64,000 nt of DNA, taken from contig JAKLMB010000016.1 of assembly GCA_022813625.1 (NCBI GenBank), positions 682,001-746,000 on the forward strand, given 5' to 3'. The notes beneath the pieces are model-generated. The model did not search any database, was not told the DNA's origin, and saw only the letters and a list, made by a program, of their open reading frames with translations. Position numbers and translations under genes: made by a program. The stretch comes from Aaosphaeria pasadenensis (taxonomy: Eukaryota; Ascomycota; Dothideomycetes; Pleosporales). This document shows, one piece after another, positions 9,163-20,381 of the stretch (its first letter is position 1; every line of letters begins with the position of its first letter).

Positions 9163-12100
9163 CTATCCTGGTCTTCTAAAAGCCTCAACAGCCAGAGTTG
9201 GGGTTTCGACCAGCTTATTAGAAGGCACGCCTTCGTTCTTTCGACGGTCGAAGAAATTCTGACATTCGTGGGAGATGAAGGTCCACTCTGCCAGAGCCCT
9301 GCCAGCGTAGCGGGACGAGCTAGTCGCAGGCCCGATTGGCTTGACGCGATCCGCGGGTTGGATGTTGTGTTTTTCGTCCTGCAGTAACGTCTGTGCGGGT
9401 AGCGGAAGTCGCGGGGGACTGAGACGCATGTTTTGATACACTCCGAATCGTTTATCAACCCACTCTAGGGAGAAACGGAAACTGTAGCTGCGGTGCGAGG
9501 GTGCAGGTTCGCTCGGGACAGCTTTGTCTTGCGATGCGCCGGCTGAAGTGTCCGCTGCGGCGTGACTTGTCGACTTGTCATTTTCCTTTTTCGGCGGAGA
9601 GCTTTTGGCCTTCGGAGACTGTTTGGATCCGCCAATCAGATTACGGAACAAGTTCCAGCGTCCGCCTTTGTTGGGTTCCTCTTCGGCAAGGTCTGAATCT
9701 GTAGACTGTGCAGAGACAGGTCGGTTCTCGATATCGGGGACAGAAGGCGAGGCAGATAGTCGCCTGGATGTAGGCGATTGAAGAACTCCATCGAACGAGA
9801 TGAAGGGACCGGAACTAGATACTGCAGGGTTATCGTTACGAATGATGAGAAAGCGTCGACCAGGGGCGGGGTTGCAGGCGGTCGTCGATGGGAGAACGAC
9901 TTCTTTGGTCTCGGCGTCCTGATGAAGCCAGAGATAGTGAGACCAGACGGAGCGCAAACGATCGCTCAATGCTTTGATGATCGTGCTGTATCAATGGTTA
10001 GCATCAATTACCAACAGAGTATGAAGGGGAGTGACGTACATTTCAGAAGCGGATCCGTCACCATCGAATCGCGCAACTCTCCAACACAGTAATCGCATGA
10101 AATAGGATCGAACCATCGGGCACCAGTGGTTGAATCTGCTCTCGAAGAAGTCGGGCTCTAACAGGAAATCTAAGCAAAGGCTTGTTTTGCGGTCCTCGTT
10201 AACGACGATCGTAGGCCATGCGGTGTAGAGGAATGAGTAGAGCTTGATCTCGGTTGCGGTATTCTGGCTCGCCGCCATCTGCTTGCATACTGATAGCCAG
10301 AATGGCCATTCCAGGACGGAGTGGTGGTGCGTGTTGAGTTGCTCGTAACGGACCAGGATCACGAAAGCCTCTTCCATGAAATCGCACAGGGTATAGCAGG
10401 CATTGTTGTCGTACAGTGACACTCTCTTAGCCGCAGCTTTCATCAGACGGCCAAAGCTCTCCGCAAAGGTTCGTCTTGCTATATTCAAGTGTGAATTCCT
10501 CTCTGCCAGTAGATCGCGTATGAGCATGATCAGCCGGTTTTCTGCCATCTGTCTGGTCACGTTCGTAGGCGGGATCGGCAATGTCGACGATACAGAAGTA
10601 TCCGGGTCTCCAAGAACATCGTCAAAGGTTATCGATGAGGCAATGTGGACCACCTCTTCGGGCTGCTGCGGCGCGGTGTGTCGGTTTATTGTAGCATCTA
10701 TGTTGAACAAAATCTGTGCGTGGACCAGTATCAGGCCAGGGACGCACATCCTTTCGGCGTCGGTGGTCTCACCAGGCAGGAACTCTGTTACTAGGATATG
10801 GTAATGCTTTGCAAAGACGTAAAACATGTCGCTCTCGGCGCCGGACCAGCGCTTTACCCAGCTGCCGTACCAATCAAGATTTCCCGTTCCTAGGGGGAAG
10901 TTCGCAGGCTGTCGCAGGAGGCGGGCCAATTTAGCCAGGGATTGGAACTTGAGCGAGTGAAGGGTTGGAGGGAACCTCGACACAACACGATCGGAAACTG
11001 CCTCGAGTCGGTCTTGTCTCGATACTCCAGATTCTTGAAAGACGCGTTTCAACAAATCGATTGACGGGTTCCACAGGCGGACCAAGATGTCGGCGACTCC
11101 TGGACAGAAGCAGAATGCATAGGCACAGGTTTTGCCACAGAATGTGACCAAGCTGGCGGCTGCATTTCGCAACGACATCTTGTCAATGACAAATGTCATC
11201 TGGGCCAGCAGATTCGAGGTAAAGATGTTGCGAACATTGTGGTATACCGACTCGGCGAGGAAGTCCGAGGAACTCGATGAAGTAGACGCAGCTGTTTGCA
11301 CAGTCGTTGCCGATGACGTCTCTGCACGATCTGCAGGTGCGGAATAGGAGGAAGGAGCCGTTCGCCATTCGGGTCGCTCCATGATTCCAGCTATTCCTTC
11401 CAAAATGGCGGGTCGGTCAGTTCCGGAGATGGACTGATTGTTTTTCCCCGCGAGGAGGTCCATGAGGGTCGTCCACCAGCCATTCAAGATATTGACACGT
11501 CGATCAAGATCCTCCGGTCGCAGCTTCTGGTTCGAGGGATGGTTAAGGTATGAGCGAAGGAACGGTACCAAAGTCGTGCGAAGCACATTCGCCTTGAGCG
11601 AGGTGGATTTGGATTGGAATCTAAGATAGCTCCGTTAGCAAATAGGATAGCTTCCGGAGCCTATTATTTTTCACTTACTTTCGAAGGTCCGCCTCCAACG
11701 TCCGGAACACAGTCCAGAGCTCGTCTTTCTTGCGAGGCTCCGTTTTGGCGCCCTTGAGCTTGTCCGAGGAGAGATTACGAGGGATCGGAGGGATGTGGGA
11801 TGGTGCCGTCGGGGATTGCGGGAAGGCGGGCAGCTTTTCGGTGGAGAACGACTTTGGTAGTTGGGGGACAGAAGGCGCATCAGCAGCCGTTGTATGCACC
11901 TGCGGCTCGGTGGAAGATGTGAATAGTCCGCTCAGCGGTCTCTTCGATTTTTTCGTCAGCACGCGACTCTGGGTGTCCTGGTCCTTTACTGCGGTGTCCT
12001 TGGTCCGGGCCTTCTCAGGAATGCTTGGTGCAGTTAGTGACATTTTGCGCTTGCTCGCCTCGACTGTCAATGAAGTCTTTCTTGAATCCGCGCTCTTCAC

Positions 12101-12688
12101 CGCCGTGCTTGCTGCCTTGTCCTGCTGACCATCCTTCTGCTCCTTCGCGCTCGCTTTCTTGTTTTCCTTTGTAGGTGAAGATGACCTTGATTGTGAAATC
12201 CAAGACTTCCTCCGCAGCTTCGTGAATGATCGGGCAGGTGACATGGACTTGGGCGAGTCGGCATTCGCGGCGGGGGAATCGAGGCGGTTGCGTGAGGGCT
12301 TCGGCTCCTGTGAGGGATCTCTGCTCTTACTCGAGAATGAAAGAATCCTCGACATTCGACGAGCATTGGCAGGCCGGAGCTCCGGCATCTGTTCCTTGGG
12401 CGCATCCTCGGAGCTAGGGCTCGAGTCGGCGGACGACCTCGAGGACCCGTCGCCATTGATCGATGTTGTCTTCAGTTCCTCCTCCGATATTGTGCCTTTG
12501 AGTTCCAGTAGCGGTGGATCGTCGAGGTCTTTGACACGGGGAAAGTAGGTGTAGCTCGCAGCCTTCGGAAGCTGTGTAGATTGGGGTTCTCGTTCGGTCG
12601 GGGGGAAAGCGTCCGAAGCACTCCTGTTCCTGCCGCGAGTGGCATTGGCTAGCATCTGGTGCCCGGTGAGAGCTGGAGCGACCTCCAT
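9163..12688 (-). CDS. DUF1765 / UPF0592 family protein
   Basis: A 1137-residue protein from three exons: 12688-11679, 11620-10040 and 9985-9163. The 58- and 54-nt introns have GTAAGTG and GTACGTC donors, and both junctions restore the frame. The first ~330 residues are Ser/Pro/Lys-rich and disordered. They are followed by a long helical region with NILNGWWTTLMDLL, FCFCPGVADILVRLWNP and WPFWLSVCKQM-type blocks that I recognise as the fungal DUF1765 (UPF0592) family. The C-terminus (~270 residues) ends in another disordered Ser-rich part and a WVDKRFGVYQNMRL block. The open frame extends to a TTG at 12703, but the first ATG is at 12688. Its molecular role is unknown; I recall the family including a budding-yeast protein tied to osmosensing, not verified here. 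Confidence 0.82.
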
Positions 12689-15600
12689 GGTGAAGTATGG
12701 CAACCGTGCAAGTCGGTTCTTCGTTCCTGGGGGTCGGCCAGGTCTGGCGGGAAGGGTCTATATCAACGAGTATGCCTCGCTCATCGCATTCCTTGTTCGG
12801 TAGCAGGCGTATGTGGCGTGGTCAGAGATCCTAAAGTAAGAAGTGTGAAGTGTAAAGTCAGAAGTAAGAAGTCGGAGGTGGCCTGGCGTTTGGAGGTGGA
12901 GCCGCTCAGGCTGTGAGGGTGGCCGGAGAGAGTCAGCGGGGCGTATGTACAAAGGGTGTTTCAGAAGCGCGACTGCAGGCGGAGCGAGCGGTTGGATCGG
13001 CTAGGGAACGTCCGGAGGGAAGTGTTTTAGATGGAGAGGCGTATAGTACGGAGGATAATGTAGTGTAGTTGTATTGTTGTGTCTGTACAGTTGTGTATTG
13101 CTGTGTAGTGTTCGAGTATTGTGGTTGAGTATGACGGAGTAGCGACAGACTGGAAGCAGGCGGGATTGATGGATTATTGGGCGAGTCTAATCAAGGGAAT
13201 TAGGTAGGAAAAGCCAGGCAGGTATTGATTAGGGAGTAGTCCGGAATCGTGTGAGCTTTCAACAAGGACAAGGACGACTTGAACAGGAACAAGCAAGCAA
13301 GACAGGAAGGATGGGAGACGAAGAGATGAGAAGAAGAAGTTGTGTTGGTGACTTCTCCCGAAATTAGGTGGAGGGTGCGGTGGACGGTGAGATGAGTGGA
13401 CTGAGTGGAGTGGGTTTTGGGTTGTCGCAGATGTCGCTAACTACAACAGTGGTCGATCGATCGCGGTGAATAGTGAGTGAATAAGGAAATGGCGGTGATT
13501 GTTCTGAATCCGGACGAAGGAGAACTGTTCAACAACCTGTTCAACAAGATGATGGGATGGCCAAGGTCAAACTGTCAAGGTCAAGGTGTGTCTGTGATTA
13601 GGCCAGGGTCCATTCAAGTTTTGTGCCTTTCTAGTCCTTGTATAGATTCACTACCATGCCATGCTTGTCGTATTATTGTACATTTACATCGTACAGTATA
13701 CACGGTGTACAATCACTTCACTTCGTACAGTACGAGTAAGTAGGCTGTGAATTATGGCTATGCCCGTACTCGTGCTGGCAAACTGTAACAGTAGGTAGTG
13801 AAAGTACATAGTACATACGAGAACAAGTATGACGGCGGGTGAGATCGTCTTCGCTTTGGCGGCGATCCGAGTTAATTTTGGTACATTCGACATGACAAGC
13901 CAATCCTTCCCTTCCCATGCCCACGCCTTTGCCTGTAACGGAACTAATCCCTCCCTTCCCTCTAATTAACAAATCCCTTCTCTTCTTGTCCATCACATTT
14001 TCACATTTGTGCATATTCCTCTTCTGTTCCGTGGTCATCTCCTTCTCAGCTATCTGCTTGAACCATAGTCAAACACCCTTCAAACCCCCCAAATAAAGAC
14101 AGGCGTTGTGTCATGTCTTACACCCGAATAGAGCATCCCTAATCTGTGTAAAAATAAATGGAAAGAAAAAATGGAAGCTCCCTCGTGGCGAAACTAACCG
14201 CCACTGTTCCCAAAGGAGGGTGTGCCATTTGTTTGCCTTGTGCCATGCCATGCCATGACTCTGTGTAGACTACTGTAGTAACTACTGCGGTAACTGTGCT
14301 GTGCGGCGTCCACTCCTCCTAAGCCCATCTCTTAACTTCTTCCCCTGGTCATTTCCACCCTCCAACACCATGACCACACCAATGGTGACGGCGGCGATGG
14401 CGGCGGCGACGGCACTCTTGACCGAGTGTCTTTTACGAAGCACATCATTAACGTTATCACTAAAGAATTACCTGTCTTGTAGCTACCTAAGCTGAATGAG
14501 AATGGATTTCTATAGTTACTCGATCAGACCGATCACACTTACGGAGTAACTACATCTCATCAAACATCTGACTGAGCCTCCTAACCCCATGCACAAAATG
14601 GGAAACGGTATACATAATTAATTATGCCACTGCTGTTCGCAATTTCCTAGCCCTCGAACGTCACACTTCGGACCCGGAACCTTCAAGGCGACGCTTCCTA
14701 CTACCCACCAGCTGCGAGTAATAAACGACGCGACCTCACAGGCGCTTCCAACTGCCAACGTGCGAAAAGCCCATCCATCTCTCTCGTCCGTCGTCGGCGC
14801 GCGCCTATACAAACCTCCAGTTAACATGCGTGCCTGCATGGGTCGAAGTCATCATCCATGGTCCCCATCAATCCATTCTTTTCGTGCCTTGGTTGATTCC
14901 TTGCAACCCCTTTAGGAACGTTAAATTATCATCGTCATCTTCGTTTATTTACTGTGGTTACTTACACGCAGGATTATTGTTCTTGTTCCACTTCTCGTCT
15001 ATTTGCTTGTTACTAGGTACTGTACTGCTGTTGCGTGTGCACCGATACAATGTGCACTCAGAAGCTTACTCCCCCTGACTATAACTAACATACAACCTCT
15101 GCACATATCGTTGATAGTAATACCTTTGTCCCTTTCTCTCCAACGCTGAGGGCACCGAGAGCGCTGAGACCCGAGCCGAGCGCCCTGAGCAGAGAACGGT
15201 GCACATGACGTCCTACCATCCCATCCCATTTGGCATTTCCCCATCCATCAATCCATACATATCCACATCCCCTTTGCCGCTCCGTCCGACTTGACTCTGT
15301 ACCCATTGCCCATGAATGAGGCTGATGCACTTTGTTCAATCGTAGGTAGTCACGGAGTAGATGCTGTAGCTGCACAGTCGGCTCCACTTCGCGGTCCTGC
15401 TTCCTGCTTCCTTCTTTGCCGATATCTTTTGTTACTATAAGATACTGTACTATACCATCATCCGCCACCCATCAGGCGCAAGACACTGAATCGTTCCAAT
15501 CCCTCCTATCCCATCCCTCGAAGGGAATATAAGCATTAAGAAAGTGGCGAACAAAACATAACTCCAACGATAAACTACTCTGCACACTCTCCCACATTTA

Positions 15601-16587
15601 TCGTTTCCCTCACCGTCCCACAAAGTCCTCCGCCAGCGCTACTCGATGTCCTGAATATCGGCAATAGAAGCTATTTGGTGATGTGCTGTGGTCATATGCT
15701 AGGAATGTTCTTTCTCAGCGATTCGTCTGTCCTTCATATATCTTAAGTGGGTGAGGTAGTACATACTACTCTTCCTTTTTGCTTCTGATACTGTACGTTT
15801 TTTTATGAGGACGCTTTTTTACCTTCTGTTCGAAACACACCAAAGAAAAAGAAAAGCAAGAAGAAGGAGGAGGAGGAGGAGAGTCGTGCAAACATTACGT
15901 AGTACGGCATTGTGTCACGGGGAAAAGAAAAGAAAAGAAAGAAACAATGCTGTGTGATCACTTTTGCTCGACTGGTCAGGGAAACATGCACGGTTTGTTT
16001 GTTAGGTATTAGGTATTGTATGGGATGGTATGTAGGCGTCGAGCGACTGGGGATGTCGTCGTGAAGGCCGCGTGATCAGGTCAGCTCCCCTCTATCTCGT
16101 TTCATGTTTGGTTCTTTCTGGGTGGGGGAGGGGAGGGGCAGGGAAGGGCATTGATTCACTGTTGCTGTGTTGTGTTGCAATCTTGCCTGATAATGCAACC
16201 TGAGGGGAACATAGGTTGGGGTCTACAGTGTGTGAGTGGTGGTGTGTCGCATAAATGAAGTTTGGAGAATTGATGTTTGTCAAATGACCATCCGTCCCAA
16301 CTCGACCTCGCTACAATTAGGAAGTCAATGCTGTACTACGTCAAACCGCCCGAACATGATCGACTGATGGCACTAAGCCTTGCTTCGAATTGCTTCCTTT
16401 GTCATGCTCGCTTTAATGTACGAGTGTTCCGTTAGTAGTCACCAAAACCCAATCAGAGCCCGCATTTCGAGGATATGATCTCTTTTGTTTGAAATATGCA
16501 TTGGAAGACCTCTTGCCCAGGTGTTATAGACACAGTCATAGGACCTTTTTAGTACAATGATGCCGCAACGATGATGACGCTTGCAAC
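12689..16587. other. Long intergenic region, no gene called
   Basis: About 3.9 kb between the DUF1765 start and the end of ATP14, both on the minus strand. It is rich in short repeats such as AAGTGTGAAGTGTAAAG (around 12840) and in pyrimidine runs, and holds three ACGGAGTA motifs (13134, 14541, 15352). A minus-strand alanine/valine-rich frame at about 14302-14440 looks partly coding-like but lacks a start. It may contain a long leader or non-coding RNA. Confidence 0.45.
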
Positions 16588-17075
16588 CTAATGAGCAGCA
16601 GCAGTCTCCTCCTCTTCCTCCTCGAACCAGTCCTCCTCCACGGGGGCGGCGCCGTCCTCGGTCGTGGCACCCTCGAGCTCGACCTGCTGGGTCTCGTATG
16701 CCTTCAACTCGCTTGCGATGTCGGTCTCCTCGGGCGAGGCGGGAGCCTTGGGGATCGTGAACGTCTGGACATGGCCCTCCGCATCGGAGGCCTTGACCTG
16801 CGGTGCCTTGTAGGCCTTGAGCTCCTTGAGGTAAAGGTCCTGCACGAGGTCGACTGCATTGTGTCAATTGAATTCAGTCGCATGGTTTCCAGCACCAATT
16901 GGGATGAATACCTTGTCGGACGGCCGTAGGGACGATGAAGGAGCGTCGGACGACGAAGGCAGGTTGCTGCCGGGCGACGCGTACGAGCGTCTGGCGCTGC
17001 TTTCTGGTCAGGGAGTCACATCTTTGGATCGAATTGGATCCCACGTACCGAAGCCCTGATGGATTGCGCAAGCAT
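16588..17075 (-). CDS. ATP14: Mitochondrial F1Fo ATP synthase subunit h
   Basis: About 125 residues from three exons: 17075-17049, 16996-16912 and 16853-16588. The first exon is only nine codons (MLAQSIRAS). The N-terminus is a typical mitochondrial presequence, Arg-rich and without acids, ending near RRSFIVPTAVRQ. The mature part begins VDLVQDLYLKELKAYK and carries KAPASPEETDIASELKAYE and the very acidic tail EEDWFEEEEEE, all diagnostic of subunit h of the fungal peripheral stalk. The intron 1 acceptor is ambiguous: AAG then CAG three bases apart, giving 126 or 125 residues; CAG is the usual choice. It is transcribed divergently from TFIIB across 571 bp. Confidence 0.9.
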
Positions 17076-17646
17076 TGTGTTGGATTTGGAGGCGGGGGAG
17101 CTGTCGGTGATGGGAGCTGTTGGTCTTCGGAAAAGTCGAAGTTGCACCTTTCTCGGCTGCTGCTCTCTGCCTGAGCAGGGCTTAGTCATCCGCCATATCC
17201 TTCGACCGAATGAATCTAGCAGGTCACGTGCGCTCCCAACGACCGGCCTCCATCCTTTCGCTCTACTTAGGCTGCCCTTCTGTCCTCCTCTGCCTCGACA
17301 TCACCATCAAACCCGACACCAACCCAACGCTCACTCTCGCTACTAGAAGACGACACTTCATCGCCATAGTCACTATCTCCGACGATCTTTAGAATATATA
17401 TACCGCATACCGTGTCGAGGACCGCTCGGTAGAGAGCGCAGTAATCCAGAGCACCCTTCTTACTCGCTCTTTGAAGCCTCGACTTCACCATCAGTCACAG
17501 CTTCACTCGCGCACTTTGCGCATCACTTGACCCAGCTTGAATCACGCTCGCTATCAAAAAAATCTACAAACTTAGCCCTCATTTGACTACAGCCCGAATC
17601 TCATCGATACTTAACTCCGCTCGCTCGTGACTCTCCCATACAAACA
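17076..17646. promoter_or_regulatory. Divergent promoter of ATP14 and TFIIB
   Basis: A 571-bp region between two start codons on opposite strands. It holds an E-box (17223-17232) on the ATP14 side and a TATATATA run (17395-17402) about 245 bp before the TFIIB ATG. The CT-rich leader next to TFIIB is typical of expressed fungal genes. Confidence 0.6.
17223..17232. promoter_or_regulatory. E-box GTCACGTGCG
   Basis: Contains RTCACGTG, the consensus bound by Cbf1-type bHLH proteins, known on yeast promoters including respiratory genes. About 150 bp upstream of ATP14. The same 10-mer occurs upstream of PRP4 at 52463. Binding is inferred. Confidence 0.4.
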
Positions 17647-18827
17647 ATGATGGCCTATGCTCCAGGCTTCGCCGCTGACGGCCGTCAGCTCTCTCCAGGA
17701 GAGGTCATTGTGGAGGAGACTCCTCGACAGCCACAGGAAGAGGAGTGGCGCGAGGATTTGAATGTCTTGATGATATGCCCCGATTGCAGGGAAAACCCGC
17801 CCAACCTAGTAGAGGAGTTCTCCAACGGCGACACCGTCTGTGGCTCGTGTGGTAGAGTACTGGCAGACCGCACAATAGATACGAGGAGTGGTAAGATACT
17901 TACCGCCTCTGCACATATCCAAATCTTTGCAATGACCATATGCTAACTGTGAATGAAGAGTGGCGAACCTTCTCGAACGACGACCAGGGCAACGATGACC
18001 CTTCTCGTATCGGAGACGCTGCCAATCCTCTTCTGAACGGCTCCCAGCTACATACTGAGATTGGATTCGGTGACGGCGGCCTGCGGGTTCGGGAACTGTC
18101 TCGCGCGCAGAACAAGAGCAACCTTGACAAGTCGAACAAGAATCTGCAAGCCGCATACAACCAGATCAGCACGCTCTGTGAGAGTGCCAATATCCCCAAG
18201 GTGGTTGCAGACACCACAAAATTGCTATACAAGAAGGCGGACGACCAGAAGATATTCAAGGGCAAGTCGCAAGATGCGATCATTGCGGGCTGTATCTTGA
18301 TCGCCTGCCGACAACACGAAGTCCCTCGATCCTTCAGAGAGATCTTCAAGTTGACAAGCGTCTCCAAGAAGGAGATTGGACGTACCTTCAAGACCCTGGA
18401 ATCCTACCTTTCCAAGGAGCTCCAGACCGAGAAGGGCCCCAAGACTGCTGGTAATGGTGCCATTATGAGCTCGTCTTCGTTCAAGCAAACTGCGTCGACC
18501 GAGGCATCAGCGCTTATTGGGCGTGCTTGCAATAAGCTGGGTCTTTCGCAGCAGACCAGCATTGTGGCGCAGGAAGCCGCAGCAAAAGTCACTCGCCTTG
18601 GCGTGGCCGCAGGACGTTCACCCCTCTCCATCACTGGTGCCTGCATCTACCTCATCGCACATTTCATGGGCCAACCACGCAATCCAAAGCAGATCGGCGA
18701 CGTGGTCGATGTGTCCGACGGCACCATTCGCACTGCATACAAGATCATCCACGCCTCGCTGGACGCAATCATCGAGCCTGCCTGGATTGAACGTGGCGGC
18801 GACAAGTCCAGGGTTCCGGCTGCGTAG
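17647..18827 (+). CDS. SUA7: Transcription initiation factor TFIIB
   Basis: A 370-residue nuclear general factor that bridges TBP and RNA polymerase II. Exons are 17647-17890 and 17959-18827. The 68-nt intron has a textbook TGCTAAC branch point (17941) and splits the conserved DTRSEWRTF linker (B-reader), which confirms the junction. The N-terminal zinc ribbon has Cys 44, 47, 65 and 68 (CPDC...CGSC). Two cyclin-like repeats follow: the first includes AGCILIACRQ and VSKKEIGRTFK, the second SITGACIYLIAHFMGQPRNPKQIGDVV with the TBP-contacting helix. The length matches fungal TFIIB. Two tandem ATGs begin the frame; I use the first. It lies divergent from ATP14. Confidence 0.95.
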
Positions 18828-20381
18828 AAGTCAGCATGAGAGTTACCTAGACCCGCTCGAACTCCACAGCCTCACGCCCTCACCGGAATATGCTTCCCGT
18901 GGTTGCATGAGAATCCTGCCTGGAGCACCTCTTATTTTCCTCAACGAAAGTCGCATTTTGCATGGGCGGAGTTTTTTTGTTCAATAAATACCTCAGAAAG
19001 AAACCTTGACAGGCTTATCCCATTTCGGCGTTACCAAACCCATCTTAGTCATTCCTCTTACACGTGCTTTTGGGTCTTCGGTTTTTTTGGTCCTATTTTA
19101 TCATTTCATTCCATAGATTTATCATCAACGGGACGGTTTGGTTGCTTGGTTGGTTTTACATCATCATCATCATCACCCCCGAGTCAGACTCACAGGAAAG
19201 AATGGAGAGAGATTCACATTAAAATTGGGAAAGGCGGTTTTGGGGGGAAGGGGGGCGCAACAGCGACGAGACAATTTGGGAAACTCGTCGCAAAGATCCA
19301 GGAAAGAGGGATCAGGAGAACGGAGATCAAAGATTGATCGGCAGTTCACACTTAGAGTAAAACTTATTAACTATCAGAATGATACGCTGTTTGTCGTTCG
19401 AGCGTTATCTGTATTGCAACTCTGGTGATTCAAGTCTCAATGACACAGACTCTTTCCCCAACTCACACTGTTCTCCCCTCACATAAACAATTAAACATGC
19501 CCTTTCGTAGCCCACAATCCCTAGAACCCGATCAATCCACAGGACAAACCACACATCCATAGACACACACGGGGGCGGAGCGGAAATGTGAACATTGTGT
19601 TCCACCAAGTCCTTTGTTTCCGTCTTCTTTACTAGTTTCCATCCTTTCAGTCACCGCCATGGACTTCCCCATCTACCTAGTTGGAGGAAAGAGAAAGGAA
19701 AGTCTTTGTCTTTAGCATCAGAAGGGCTGCGTTGTACCTAGCTATTTGAGGCATGTAAGGTGCATATTATTACTATATATTTCCTTCTCTTTCGTGAATC
19801 TACCTTTCTCCCTTGAACTCGCTCGCTCCTAGCTGGCTATAAATGATATTAAATTATTAGAACATGACGTGGCGTGACGTGACTTTCTTTTCCACCAGAA
19901 AGAGGTTGTGGTGTGGAAAAAGAAAAAGGTATACATGATGGGATATCGAAGATGTTGAAGTGGGAAGGAAGACATTCATGCGTTTCTTTTAAAGACGGAA
20001 AACGTTAACGCGGTGATATTCGCGATGGGGTGGGGGTATTAGACATGAAGGGGAATATGACATTATGTGACAGCATCGGTCTTTGGGGGAATGGAAGGTA
20101 GCAAGTGTGTTAGAGTGTGTGGGATGGGAGTGTCAATGGTGATCCTGGGCGAGTGACGAGGAGGGGGCGGTGTGTGGGGAGATTTCGTAACGTCCAGGAT
20201 GAGTGTGACTGGTGTTTTGTTGTTTGTGAATGAAAAATATGTGGCGCCGAAATGAAATGGTATATGTGGTAATCCGTTGAAATAGTGAAGTCGTGCCAAA
20301 GCTCGGGAAAGAACCGATTGGAAAGAATGAAAAAGGAGGATCGTCTGAGTCCAAGGAATGAATCAAGGGAAGAAATGACAA
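18828..20381. other. Convergent intergenic region
   Basis: Between the 3' ends of TFIIB (+) and the F-box/LRR gene (-). It is T-rich near 19080-19170 with a short CAT run. Small frames overlap on both strands and none has a domain. No gene seen. Confidence 0.6.
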
